Below, in pieces: positions 1 through 13,500 of a DNA stretch of 64,000 bases. The notes under the pieces were generated by a model that ran no database searches, was not told the origin of the DNA, and saw only the letters and a program-made list of their open reading frames with translations. The stretch comes from Petaurus breviceps papuanus (lineage: Eukaryota > Chordata > Mammalia > Diprotodontia > Petauridae), in assembly GCA_028583685.1 (NCBI GenBank), contig JAMXIF010001194.1, positions 22,298,313 through 22,362,312 of the forward strand, written 5' to 3'. The position numbers and the translations under genes were made by a program. Each line of letters starts with the position of its first letter. Position 1 is the first letter of the stretch.

Positions 1-690
1 TGGTAATTCAGTTTAATGAAGCACTACAATGAAAGCATTTTCAAAACCTTATATATGCCCTTCTTTTAAAAAACAACAACATATTTCCTTCAATAACTTC
101 TAATGGCAACAAAATCCTCCTCCTACTTGCAGAAGGGCTCTATTCTTTTTAGTATCTTTTTTCCCTACATATAATTGTCTATTTGTGTACAAGAATTAAA
201 CTTGATTTCATACCTCAACTTGCCATAAGCAATAAATCTAAAACACTTCTAAAGGGGTTAAATGTATGTAAATAAAATTTTCAGGGGAGAATTTTTGTAT
301 ATTTCCATAAGACAAAGATATTCAGCAACATGTTTATACCAAACTTCACTTTTTCACACACAAATACTGTGCACACAGCCAAAGATTATGATCCCAGTTA
401 AAAAAAAAAAAAGGAAGCTCATTGTATCCAGTAATATTAAACTGGTGACACAGTATTATTAAAAATAAAAGGAAATTTAAAAAAATTTTGTGATGTCCTA
501 TACACACAAAGCTCTAGCCAGATTTACCTCTTTAACTCTTATTTTTGTCTAAAAATAAATTGCTACAAATTTGTGAATATCTGTGATTTTACAGTATTTA
601 TTTTAGGTGACTTTGTATGTATTTTAAAGTCTGTTGGTGTCATCTGTTGTAATAAATAAAGCCACTCAAATCAGAAAGTATTTAGTTCAA
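1..690. other. 3' flank of TCFL5; possible convergent 3' UTR
   Basis: AT-rich DNA with no convincing coding frame. It lies downstream of the TCFL5 polyadenylation signal on the minus strand and ends in two overlapping plus-strand AATAAA hexamers. In human, COL9A3 lies tail-to-tail with TCFL5, so this stretch may be the 3' UTR of that gene. That assignment rests on synteny, not on recognised sequence. Confidence 0.3.
651..660 (+). terminator. Overlapping plus-strand poly(A) signals
   Basis: AATAAATAAA gives two overlapping AATAAA hexamers on the plus strand, about 40 bases before the minus-strand signal of TCFL5. They could end a convergent transcript (COL9A3 by synteny). In AT-rich DNA, chance occurrence is also possible. 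Confidence 0.35.
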
Positions 691-1407
691 AACACTGTAG
701 TTTATTATCACATAGAGCAATTACTCTCAATATGAAAATATTCTGTGCATATAAGTAATCCATTGTTTACAGTATACAATTTATGGGCAAAAGCAGCTTT
801 AAGAAAAACTTTTGGAAAGCTTGTGGTAAAATAGTTTAAAACAGCACTGTATTTTGCAAACAATGCAAACAAACAGTACTGTATGACTGAAAATATAATT
901 CCAAGGGGGATAGATAATTGGCAAATTAACTCAAATACAGTATCATTTCCAAACTACTTATAGTCAAGAACAATTTAACTTTGTTCCAATTGCTAAGTGG
1001 GCATATTTGAAATATAAATAAAATAAAAGCAATGTACCTTTCAATAAAGATGAACACAAATCAAATAGATTGTTCAGATATTTTTATAACATATCATGTT
1101 AGAAAAACATGACGGATTTCATTGATAATTGAAGAATTACTTACTAATTATTGTCAAGATGCTTTCTTGTTGCTGCTGGTTTCCCAAAGGTCTAAGAGGA
1201 CACTGATGAACAAATATTTTATGTTCTAGAGAGGTATTTTTACAAAATGTATTTTGCCAGTAAGTCACTACTACTGAAATCCCATTAACAAATGTTGTCA
1301 ATATAAAATTAGACCATGAGAGAAGAATTCCAGAATTGTAGAAAATAGGTAAGGATTATCCCTGGATAGCCATATATTTAGTAAAAATACTAAGTATTCA
1401 GTTCAAA
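690..1407 (-). other. TCFL5: TCFL5 3' UTR (approximate end)
   Basis: Non-coding sequence from the TAG stop of TCFL5 to just past the first minus-strand AATAAA. No interspersed repeat is recognised in it, as expected for a 3' UTR. The exact cleavage site is inferred. Confidence 0.5.
701..706 (-). terminator. TCFL5: Candidate TCFL5 poly(A) signal
   Basis: AATAAA on the minus strand about 700 bases past the TCFL5 stop codon, which suits a 3' UTR of typical length for this gene. A second minus-strand AATAAA lies at 597-602. Confidence 0.45.
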
Positions 1408-1530
1408 CTACTTGATCTCCATAGCAGGGCTATTCTGTAGATTTTCCTGAACTGGACATGTTACTAATGAGTCTGGTCTGGTCAGCTTTAGCCTTCTGCC
1501 CGTTTTACCACAAAATACACTTTCAAATTC
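1408..1530 (-). CDS. TCFL5: TCFL5 last coding exon
   Basis: Acceptor TTCACTTTAG|GAATTT. It encodes EFESVFCGKTGRRLKLTRPD, SLVTCPVQENLQNSPAMEIK and a TAG stop. The human ending SLQSSPSMEIK is clearly recognisable. Confidence 0.95.
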   Translation of the reverse strand, partial: EFESVFCGKTGRRLKLTRPDSLVTCPVQENLQNSPAMEIK

Positions 1531-4500
1531 CTAAAGTGAAGAAATGATAATAAATTTAATATATTGAATTTATGTAAGTAGCATTCAGATATAAAACTAC
1601 TAAGCTTGAAATTAATAAAGTATAAACATTTAGGCTGTTCACAAAAATGCTGCTTTAATATTAATATAAATTACACATAAAATTCTCTTATTATTAAGTA
1701 GTTTTTCAAATAAGTGCTCACATAAATGAGAAGTAAATTATAATTCTCAAACTATGGTTAACTTTTAGTTCAAATCTTAGAATAAATAAAAAAGCCATTT
1801 TACCTACTCAGAAAAAGTAACTTATATTTTTTAAAAGTATAGGAGTTTTTCTATTTGTTACTGATTTTTAGGAAAAGTATCACATACTACTTCACTATGC
1901 AATTATTATAATTACTTAATAACACTAGCAGGCAGGACTATGGTAGCAATGTTAAAACATGCTTGCAAAATTCTTAATACAATTAATGTAGCTTATACAT
2001 ACCACTGTTTTGTATTTTAGAAGGCACTTTTTATTTTTAAAATCCATCTTCTTTCAAAAAACTAGACACCAATTACCTACCCATTCCCAAACATATTCAT
2101 TATATCTTATACTCTGAGTATGAACTCTTTTTTTTTTTTAAAGCAATCAGGGTTAAGTAACTTGCTCAAGGTTACAGGCCAGTTATTATTTCTGGGTGTG
2201 GTGCTGAGTATCTGAGCCCGGATTTTATCCAGGTCATCCCGACACTGGAGCCGGTGCTCTTACTCGATGAGCCACCTGGCCACCCCTAAGCAATTGGGGT
2301 TAAGTAACTTGCTCAAGGTTACACAGCCAGGTGTTTCTGGGTGGGTGCTAAGTGTCTGAGCCCGGGATTCAATCTCCAGGTCTTCTCACACTGGAGCCGG
2401 TGCTCTTACTCGCTGTGCTACCTGGCCACCCCTGAGTATGAACTCTTTATATTTTTCTCTGGATGTAAAGTACTTCAGAAGCTTGCTACAATTCAAGATG
2501 AGGGATATTATTTTACACTTCATTTCCTAAGACAAGTTACTAGAACTTTTTTTCCATGTAAAATGGCATGTGTCCAAAGGTTGAAATGGCAGCTAATGAA
2601 CAAAACTGAACATTGCTGTGGAGAGTGTGGGAGAATTCATAAGGAGACATGATTATGATAGAATCTGACTGGGAGTCAAAAGACATGGGTTCAAGTCTCT
2701 ACTCTATCATTAATAAGCAATTTGCCCTTGCATAAGTCCTTTGTTTGGATGAGCCTTGGATGAGTGTTAGTATACCTATCTGTGAAATATGAAGGTTGGA
2801 CTAGACAGATATTATCCCAAATGTCCTGTCTTAGTATTAAAATTCTAAAATGGTGAGGTGCTTTTACCTTATTTAAACTGCTTAACAGGTACTTAAAAAA
2901 ACAAACAAACAAACAAACCTGGGGACCAAAACACATAAATGGTCCACTAAATCTAGTCTACAGAAGTATATTCTGGGAAGACAGTCCAGTAAGCTTGGTA
3001 TTAAATAAAGGAAAATGGTAAAAATTTCTTCTAAATATGAAAAAGTACTATGTAGTGAAATTAATATTATTTTCATAAATGAAAAAGCTGTTGCAATCCA
3101 CTCTTAATAAAGCATGCATCTTAAATGTTTTTTTCCAGTGGTGATGATGAGTAGCAAATCTATGCATACTTGTACTGCACTCACTCCCCACTCCAACCCA
3201 CCATGATGAAATAATTTATGCATTTTTACAATATAGGTTAAGGAGTGTAGGCCAGAGTAAAATCAACAGATCTCATAAACCCTCACCAACTGAATGACCA
3301 AGCGTATAGCTATGGATATTTACTGATATTTTCCCCACTTATTTTTTCTTCTTTATCTTTCACTAATAAGTGTAAGCTCATATATACAAAAATACAATTA
3401 ATGGAAGGGGTTTTTATAACTTATTTTCATTCTTTAAGAAAGATGCCATGGGGGGCGGCCAGGTGGCGCAGTAAGTAAGAGTACTGGCCCCAGAGTCGGG
3501 AGACCCAGGATTGGTTCCGGCCTCAGATACTTAATACCCATGCAAAATAACTGGCCATGTAACCTTGAACAAGTTACTTAACCCCAATTGCTTAAAAAAA
3601 AAAAAAAAAGGAAGATGCCATGTGACCAAAGCTGATATTCACATTTTGTAATTATGAGACTCATGCCCACGACTAAAGCTGAATTCCAAGCAGGCAAAGA
3701 AGAACATTCAGACTTAGCACATTATACTTTCAATACAAAGAACTAGCAAACAGATTAGCTATGGCTCAGCTACAACCCCACATTAACAAAGTATATTTGC
3801 CCTAATATACTAATGTTAACTGTAAACCAAAATACCATAAAACACTCACTTGAAGCACAAACATAAATGTATTTTTACAATTACGTTTTTATGTTTTTAT
3901 TAACCCTGTCAATTAAATGGTTCATATATTAATGGGATTTCATATTTAAACTGAACTTGATGATCAATGTCTGGTATGAAATTAATGCAGTGCTCTTCAT
4001 ACATGTGAATAGAGATAATACATATCTATGTTTTAGTAGTATAAAAGGTATGTTATTTCATCAATGTATTAAGTATTCTTTTCACTGATAACAAACTGAA
4101 ACCTCTCCCATGCTTCAAAAGAGAATTTCATGTGTGATCAAGGAAAATCATCACCTAGGGGGTCCACCTTTGGTGATGAATCTCTACAAATTTAGCTGGT
4201 ATGGTCCTCAGACAACATATATTGAGTCTGTCACCATGCCCATACATATCTATATAAAAGTAGAATATTTATCCCTACTTCCATAATGCCTTATTTCATA
4301 TGTAGGAGACAGATAAACTATCTTTATCTGATTAGAGAAATCAAATTATATAATTAAGTGTTCTTTCCAGATTATACAGTTAGTCTGAACTATTATAAGA
4401 ATCCCATTATCATTCTTAGTTTCTAGCTTCTGAGTCTATTTAGAATTTCAACCTCAGTTGTTGGTAATACTTTGAATAATTATGAGAACTGGGTCAAATA

Positions 4501-7500
4501 TGATCTTTGGCCATGTGACATTTCCTAGTCTTAGTTCATGCAAATCCCTTGTGAGCAAAGACCCATGTGTTTTTATTCCTAAAGAACTATCACTAACTAG
4601 CTAATCATTTTTTGCTGGTCAAATTTAGGGATAATTTTACCTAGAAGCAATAATAGGAGAACTCCAATAGAAAGGTGGGCAAAGTATATGAACAGTGTTT
4701 AGAAGAAATGCAAATGGCAAAAACCATATGAAAGACTGTTCCATTTCACTAATAGAAAGGGGGAAAATGTAAACTTAACGCCCATATCTACCAAATTAGC
4801 AAAAATGATAAAAACCAGAAATAGTCGATTTTGGAGAGGTCTACCCTATTGGTAGAGCTAAGAATTTGTCAAAATCTTTCTGTAAATTAATTCAGAATTT
4901 GTGAAAATAAAGTCACTAAATTGTTTAAACTTTTGACCAAATGATCCCCCTCCTGAACATACTTTAAGGAAACTGTTCAAACCTTTGACTAAGTGATCAC
5001 CCTACTGAACACATTCTAAGGAAGTTGATTACTGAAAAAAAAAAAGGGCCTATAATATAAAACAAAATATTCCCAACAGAAAAATTTAGTAGCAAAAAAT
5101 TGGAAGCAACATGGTTGCCCACTCATTAATTGGGAACAGATGCCTATATCGCAGTATATGAATGTAATGGAGTAAGAAGAAGAAACAAGTATGAGAAATA
5201 TGGTAGACATCGTACAAAGTTATGCAGTGAAAAGCCAAGAGAACAATATACACGACTATAATAATGTAAATAACACTAAAAAGTAATTAATCTATGATGA
5301 ATTTTAATTAATAATCTGGGACAAAGAAAACTGACAAGGAAACACTTCTTCAGTGGAGAGGTAGGGACTATAGATAAATAATGTGGTATATGTTGTGAAA
5401 TGCTATTGCAGTTGATTTTGTTTAACTTTTTAAATAAAGAAAGGTTCAGTAGAAGGATAATAAAGAAACTGATAAAAAAAGAGGCAAAAATAAAACTTTT
5501 TTAGACAAGCTATGAAGAGGTGGATGTATGTGTCCAATTTCAGATGTTTGGGAAGCTTATACATATTACCAAATTATAATGCTAGTAATGATCTAGTTCC
5601 CATTTCTATTAAAAGCAGGCAAGCATCCCACATATCCATTATATGGGTATTAAGAATATCTGGTAGATTTGCAAAATTGAACACCAAAAAGTTTATTAAA
5701 ACAATAAAAGACAAATTTCAAAAGGATTAAAAATTTCACTTAATTAAAAATAAATATAAATAAATGTACTACAACATAAGAAAAGCCACATTATAAATTA
5801 GTATAACACTTCATAACAGACATAAATCTGACACAATTGATACACAATATGATTAAGTGTGCGAACTATAAAGACAAAAACCAGGAAATGGATGAAAATA
5901 GTGTGACTCATGAGACTTGTGCATTAATATGGACAACACAAAAGGGAGAATGAAGAAGAACAAACTTGGTATCACCCCAACAAGCACTGTCCAATAGAGG
6001 GATGCCCTATCTCTTAGTGGTTTCTCTGTAGCCTGGACAAGTACAGACCCCATAGTGGGAAAGGGGGATCTATCAGGCTTTACCATGATCCAAATAGAAA
6101 TATTTTTAATACTTTCAATTTCCCATTTGCTAAATAAATCTCTAATTTTAGTTTCCAATCAAATTCCTATGTGAAAGTGGGGTGCATTGTCCAGGATTGA
6201 TTAGTAGATTAAACAAGTATTTCCTTCAATGTAAATAGTAATAAGTTTATATTCTATTTTATAAATCACGGTCCCATAGGTGGGTTCTACCAGGGCCTGT
6301 CCTTAGGATGACTGACAAGCATATTCTCAGAGTAGCAGAAACAAATAATCAAAATCTATAGCAAACATAACCATACCAAAGCATAGCACAATAAAAATAA
6401 AATAAAACCACCTCAGTAAAAATAATTTTAGTATGAAACAAGGGGTTGACAAAACTGTCCAATACAAACTTTAGCATTCAAACATCATTTTTTGAGGATC
6501 CAAATTCAATAACTGTGAAATACCATCTACAAAATAAATGCTACAGCTAAAGCACATATAAATATGTACATTTGTGACTCATACTTCATTGAAGCCTTTC
6601 CAGATTGCTCTAAAAGAGAGTACACTAATCTCTTCCCCCAGGGAGAATTTACTGTGTGGACCACTTTGATATTTAACAATTGTTTGATACTTAACAATTA
6701 CCACCACCTTTTGTTAATTTTTTTTATGTATGTATGTCTCACATCCATCTAGGTTTCAAACACTCTTAGGGCAATGACTCAAACTTATTTTTCTGCTATC
6801 ATCCCCTGAGCACCTAGTAGTAACTTATACATAGATTAGGCATTCAAATATTTGTTTTTTAATAATCAGTTAACTCTGATAACATACTGTAAATTTGGAA
6901 TGCCAGCTTGATATTTTGTTATCTACATATTGTTAACTAGCTATAATTCTCATTTAACTTTTAGTAAATGTTAAGTAACAACATTATTAATGTTTATCTA
7001 TCTCCTGATATTATGCCTGATATCCTGATGGCAATATTTCAGAAAATAATAAAGGATCCCAATCTAAAAATAATTGGTAAAATAAAGAAGGCCAACCACT
7101 TTTAATTATTTGTGGGCTTTTAAAGTAAAATTCTGAAAATTTACTTTGGCCTAATTACTAACCTTCTTCAGAGAATCTCCATGTCTTTCCTGAATATATT
7201 TTAGGAATGCTGTTGTCCACTGTAAAGTTGTTGCCTTATCAGTCTCAGCATTGCAGAATGGAACTAGAAGATTCAATTCATCACAACAAATCCGAATTCT
7301 GCGCCTGCATTCAAAACCCAAAGTAGTCATGAAAGAAACTAAATAAAACTAGCCATCTAAAATGATGTTTCTTTTAAAAAAATTTTTATTATAAACTTAA
7401 TACTCTCAACAAATACAAACAAATCATTTTGAAGTCAAAGTCAAAACTATATACTTTTTTCACTGAAAAAACAATAATGTATTTTTTCTATAGCTCCTCA

Positions 7501-10500
7501 ATCTATTTGTATACTTAAAGTTGTTGTCTTTATTGTTTTTAGATGATATCAATGTGTATGTTGTTGTTCTTATTGTGTCGACCTTGCTCTGCATCGCTTC
7601 ATATAAATCTTTCCATTTTCTTTTTATTCTTCAAACTTATTTTTATGGCACAATAATGCTCAGCTGCATTAATATTGCATGATTTACTCAGACATTCTCC
7701 ATTTGTTGCATACATATGATTACAAATAAATCACGTACAAATATATGTTTTGTACAGACAGATTATTTTTTCTTTTAATGGAATCTTTAGGATATGTCCC
7801 AGGAATGGGAACACTGAGGACTAGCTGTTTCAAAGATCACTTTTGTGGCTCCCTATTTTGCCAAATTGCTCCTTCCAAAAAACTAGACCAAGCCACAGTC
7901 ACACCAACAATGTAGCAGAGTGCTACATTTCCTTATAACCCACCAACAATGCATTTCCAATTATTTTTGCCAGAGTGCTAATTGTAAGTTAGTATTTTAC
8001 GGCTGTGTTAATTTGTATTTCTCTGACATTAGAGCTGATTTTTTTTTAATATTCCAACTTTTAAACAATTTATAAACTACAGTTTTCAAAGACTGATATT
8101 TAAATACTAGAATACTTCATCAGCACTTAGCAAACAAGAGGCACTTAATGTTTGTTGGGTTGGGTTAGATTAATCCATATAAAATTTGAAGAAAGTCAGA
8201 ATTTATGGATTAATAAAGTACTTCCAAAATTGTTCATTTTTTAGAGATCAATTAATGTTTTTAGGTCAATGGGGTAATACATAATGGTACTAAGGTATTA
8301 CACAGCAATCCAACTATGCTAATTGTAGACCTGAAGTATTAGCTTATCTAAAGATTATTCCATATTATTCCATATTACAAACTAGGAGGAATGTAGGCTA
8401 TCCACAGTCTATAGAAACATATTATTTATAGTATCACTTAGTAGAAGCAAAGTTTGCACTGTATCTCTAGACTACGTTGTAACTTCCAAATTTTTGGTTC
8501 ATCAGTATCCAGAGTCTTAAGGATGAAGGCACTGTGAAAATGTATACAACGTGGCCCCATTTGTCTATCTGCATATTCCTAATCACATCCATAAAGCAAA
8601 TGAATAATTCACTAGATTCTAGAGGCACAACTGTATAATTGAGGTTCAATTGGATACCCAGGTAGGAAAAGGTTTTTGGTTTTGTTTTTTAAAGTGCATG
8701 GCACTCCCAGTGTGAAAATTCCTTCCATTGATGCAGGTCAACAACTTTTTTGCAACTTACTATAAAATAAAATTGCCTGGGGCATTGAGAGGTTAAGTGA
8801 CTTGCCCACTGTCACACTAGCAGTATAGGTCAAAGGGAGGACTTGAACCCAGGTCTCCCTGACTGCAAGACTAGCCTTCTATTCACTATGACACACTGCC
8901 TCTCAAAGGATACATTTGTAATTACTTATATAAAACTTACAATCTACTGAAGCCCTGAAGTGATTAATATATACTTGTGCCCTTCATGATGTCATCAAAA
9001 TGTAGGTACTCCCTCCACCAGTGCATACTGAAACATCTCATTTTGGGTGACTCTTGTTCATATATTCTTCTATAAATCCACCATAGAGGATTTGCACAAA
9101 ACACCAGAGGTCTTCTAGGTCTTAACTTCTTATGGGTCCCAGAGTGGTACATGAACCAACCAGCTGGATAACTCACTCTTGCTACAAAACAATCTCACCT
9201 CCTTTTCCAAGCATATATTTTGTAGATGATATTTTACTGTACTTCTCACAGGCAAGTCATCATTGCTAATATGCACAGCCTACTTACACACACACCATGA
9301 ATCTCTCCAATGCCCTTTGGATTACCCACAAGTATCATTCTTCAGAGATTGAGGAATTCCATCATTTACAGTCATATAGTATCACCTGGAAGATACTGGT
9401 ATTAAAAAACCGGGTCTGTGTGTCAGTGCACAGCTCGGGACTGTGGAAAGCACTATACAGTTTTCCAAATGCAGTTAAGCATGTGATCTTCCTTCTGCTC
9501 AGTTTGGAACCCAGAAAACTGTCCATGGAGTGCCTTATCCAAGATAGAAATAGTTACTAACTTAACATCCACCTATCTTCTATGACCTGGGCAGTACTTA
9601 TTCTTTATCTACTTGGCTTATCCTATGTAGATTTCTTTGTCAATCTCTTTGGCAGCTGTGAATCTCATTATGGAAAGCCTGTAATATTCTGTGTCTTGGT
9701 GCAATCAGTTTAATATCATTCACAGGGATTCAATCTTTCTCTGGGAGTTTGTTCAGGACATCCTCAGTGATGGTAGTAAAAACCTTTGGCAAGTGCATTT
9801 TCCCTTGTTTTATATTGCACTTGATAATCATTGTTTCATTGAACAAAATTACTTCAGTGGTTACATTTATCAAGGAATCGAATATGATCTTAATACATAC
9901 ATTGTTTATACAGAATTTCTAAAATCTTTTGTTTTGCTCTGCCAAGCTATTTTTGTAATAAGATGCAGTTGGATCTTTTATTCTCTACACTGTTCAATCA
10001 GTTGTATGAATGAAGAGGCAATATCCTAGAAAATGGTCCGTGAGTCTTCCTGTCCCCTTTTCAAATTTTATCAAGGGCATCCTTAATAGGGTTCATCAAA
10101 ATAATAAAGTAGGAAAATGGGTCAGTCAGTAGCTACTGATACTGTTGTCTTTTTGTTGTAATGGTACCATAAATGATTTTTCCCACTCTTTTGTTATCTT
10201 TCCCCATTTTATGAATCTTGAAAATTCTTCAGTAGCCTCCAAAATTATGTTGCCTCAAGCAGATTTCTTCTGTATATGCTTTAGCAGACCCAGCCACTCT
10301 TCCCAATGAGAGTTTCTCAAGTGCCAGTTCTCATTCTTCATCAAGTACTGAGCTGCAAGAAGTACAAATGTAATGGGTTCTACTGTAATCAGTGAAGAGC
10401 CTAGATCATGATAGAATGGCTGGCATATCAGCTGCTTTTTAAAATTTGTCATCTTCCAGTTTCATCTTTGTTTAGGATGAACTGCTGCAACTGGGTCTTA

Positions 10501-13500
10501 TACACTGCTTTCTGAAGACTTATTTTCCCTTTTGCTACTTTTAACAGTTTTGTGAGGCAATAACCTCCCCCATGCTTTGCATATAAAGCTTTGTAGCTAA
10601 GCTTGTACTGAAAATTCATGTTGCCTGTGGCTGCTATGATTCTGCTTCTCTAGGTCATCAAATGTGTTCACTAAATGAGGCAATTTTAGGACAAAAAAAT
10701 AAACAAATTTCTTAATATATTTATAGCGTTTGGACTTTCTCTAATAAACGGTGATAATCAGAGCCAATATCTTTTATCTTTAGTTATTTCCCATTTTTCA
10801 GAGTGAAAAGCTTGTTTAAGTTGCTGTAACTGCATATAGTGCTATCTTAGCTTTATCCTTTTTTCAATTTGATGTTGCTTTTGATCTTTTCTGTAATTGG
10901 TGGTTCAACTCCAAAAAGAGTGCAAATTCAGAAACGACTCAGGAACTGCTATAAGGTATTGGTCAACTTCATTTTCTGTGAAGTACTTTGGTGTACTGCA
11001 CCTTTTAAATCTTTCCCTATAGAAAATATTTGTTGATATATAAACTTAATGCTTTGGAATTATCTTTGAGACTTTAGATTTTCTTAATTCCACACCATTT
11101 GCTGCAAAACATTTTACACTGGGGCAGCCAGGTGGCTCAGCGAGTAAGAGTACCGGCTCCAGTGTTGGGACGACCTGGAGATCGAATCCCCGGCTCAGAC
11201 GCTCAGCACCACACCCAGAAATAACTGGCTGTGCAACCTTGAGCAAGTTACTTAACCCCAATTGCTTAAAAAAAAAACCAAAACATTTTACACTTCCCTG
11301 TGCCCACCTTCATAGTGAAGTCACTGAGCATCATGACGTATATACATATGTACATATGTGTATAGTTATATGTTTGTATACACATAAATATATTGACTTG
11401 GTTAGAAGTCTCTTGTCATGTTCTTTACTTCTTCATCATTTGGAAAACTCTTTATCCAATGCCTTATCAAGATTTGAGGAAATTCTGAGATCTCAAAGAG
11501 TTTATCAGTGAAGTACAAACTCTGGCAGATTCTACCAGGCTAGAAAGGTTTCAAATATAATCCTATGACAGATTACTCCTACTGTCAAAGGACCAGCTTA
11601 GCTAAGGACACAAAATACTTGCCACCAACTGACTGACCATTAATTCTTTGGCCATGAGAAGCCATTAAACAAAGAAAAAGCAAAATGGTCCTCAGTCCTA
11701 GCAGCCTCCTCCCAATTCCATAGTGTAAGAGTGGCCAAGTGACATAAAAAGGAGTACAGAGTGCTAAGAATCACACAATTTTCATGCCATCTACCAACAA
11801 AAACTTAACTACTGGTATCATAAGTATAAGATCTTTGTCCATCAAGTGAACTGATACAGGACTGAGGAATTAAACATATCCATATTGTCATTCTTAATAT
11901 AGTAACACCAGAAGATATAAAGAAGTTGAAGCTAAATGAAATTATGGCTCACAACTCTCCCTGAAGACGCAAACAACCGAATTGGAAAGAGCTTCATTGC
12001 ATACTCATAGGCAAGAAGAAACATGTCATGAGACAATTGGTGTGCTTGTGAAAGCAAAAGTACAATGAATACAATGAAAATAACTATAGCTTATATGTAC
12101 CTGATACAGCTCTCCTTTACAATGGAACTAACTTGCTTTAATTAAGCATTAGAACAAGAAGATTCAACTTTGAGTTTGTGATTATTTTTATACAGCTTTG
12201 TCTTTATATAGAGATGTCAATGTGATGGAGTGGAGAGTAGACTTGAAATCAGGAATGACCTAGGTTCAAATCCCACCTCCAATACTTACTGCTTGTGTAA
12301 ACCTAAGTAAGTCACAACCTTTTTGAGTATCAGTTTCCTCATCAATAAAATAATGATGATAATAATTGTAATACCATCTCATAGAATTGATTTAGGGATC
12401 AAATGAGATAATGTTAAAAGTCCTTTGTAAACCTTTAAGTGAGATCTGGAGGCAGCTATTATTATACATGCAAATGTTAAATAAGACAGTACTTGAAGGA
12501 TCTGTGATTTCGTCAGTGTGGCTACTGCCTCCACCAATGCAGACCGTAATCTCTCTACCAATCAATCAGTCAACAAACATTTATTAAGCTCCTTCTATAT
12601 GACAGGCACTATGCTAGGCACTGGGGATACAAAGACAAAAATGAAATAGTATCTGCCCCCAAGGAGCTTACATTCTACCAAGGGACAAAACATGTATGCA
12701 TATAAGTACATACAAGATAAATACAAGATTTGAAAGAAGTCAGGACTAACAGCTGGAGAGATTAGGATAGTTTCATGTAGAAGGTAGTGTTTGAGATGAG
12801 CTTTGAAGAAATCAAGTGATTTTAAAAAGCAAAGAAGAGAATGCATTACAAGCATGGGGGCAATCAGTTCAAAGGCACTGAAGATTTAATATCATATGTG
12901 AAAAACAGTAAAAAGGCTATTTTGGCTGGACCATTTGGGAAGGGGGATTAATGTATATTAAGGCTGGAAGAAAAAGTTGGGGGAAAGCCATGAAGGGTTT
13001 TAAGTACTAGAGGAGTTCATATGTTATCTTAAAGGCAATAGAGAGCCAATAAAGTTTATTCCATAGGAGAACGACATGGATAGATCTATACTTTGGCATC
13101 TCTGTGACCAATGGACTGAAGAGTAGAAAGATTTGAGGCAGGAACCAATTAAGTAAGTTATTGCAAGGGTAGAGGCAAAAGGTAATGAGGGTATGAACTA
13201 GAGTGGCAGTTATATGAATAAAGGGATGGATGTAAATAATGTAATGGATATATGGGGTGAGAGAGTAAGAAAACTAGAAAGTATAATTCCAATGTTTTGA
13301 ACCTGGATGACTGAAAAGATAGTGGCACTTTTGACGTAAACAAGGAATTTCAGAAGAGAGGTAAGTTTTAGGATAAATTGAGTTTGAGACACTCAATAGG
13401 CAGTTGGAGACATAGGACAGGCACTCAAGAGAGAATGGAGTGGATTTACAATTCTTTGGGACAGTTATGTAAAAAGGATATTTAAACCCAGGGTTGCTAA

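Larger units (their letters stand above)
1531..7162 (-). other. TCFL5: TCFL5 intron 5
   Basis: No exon seen. It holds a SINE dimer (2131-2431), a THER1/MIR SINE (about 2645-2850), a WSINE1-like SINE (3451-3607), a copy of an unassigned repeat (about 4140-4290), an old L1 3' end (about 4630-5480) and an L2 tail (about 6590-6865). The rest, including 5500-6580, is AT-rich and unassigned. Confidence 0.8.

Noticed and set aside
2341-2652. 103-codon plus-strand open frame
   Set aside because: Begins inside the SINE dimer and runs into unrelated intron; no conservation expected.
5853-6158. 101-codon minus-strand open frame in TCFL5 intron 5
   Set aside because: No domain, no splice context, in AT-rich intron DNA; most likely chance.
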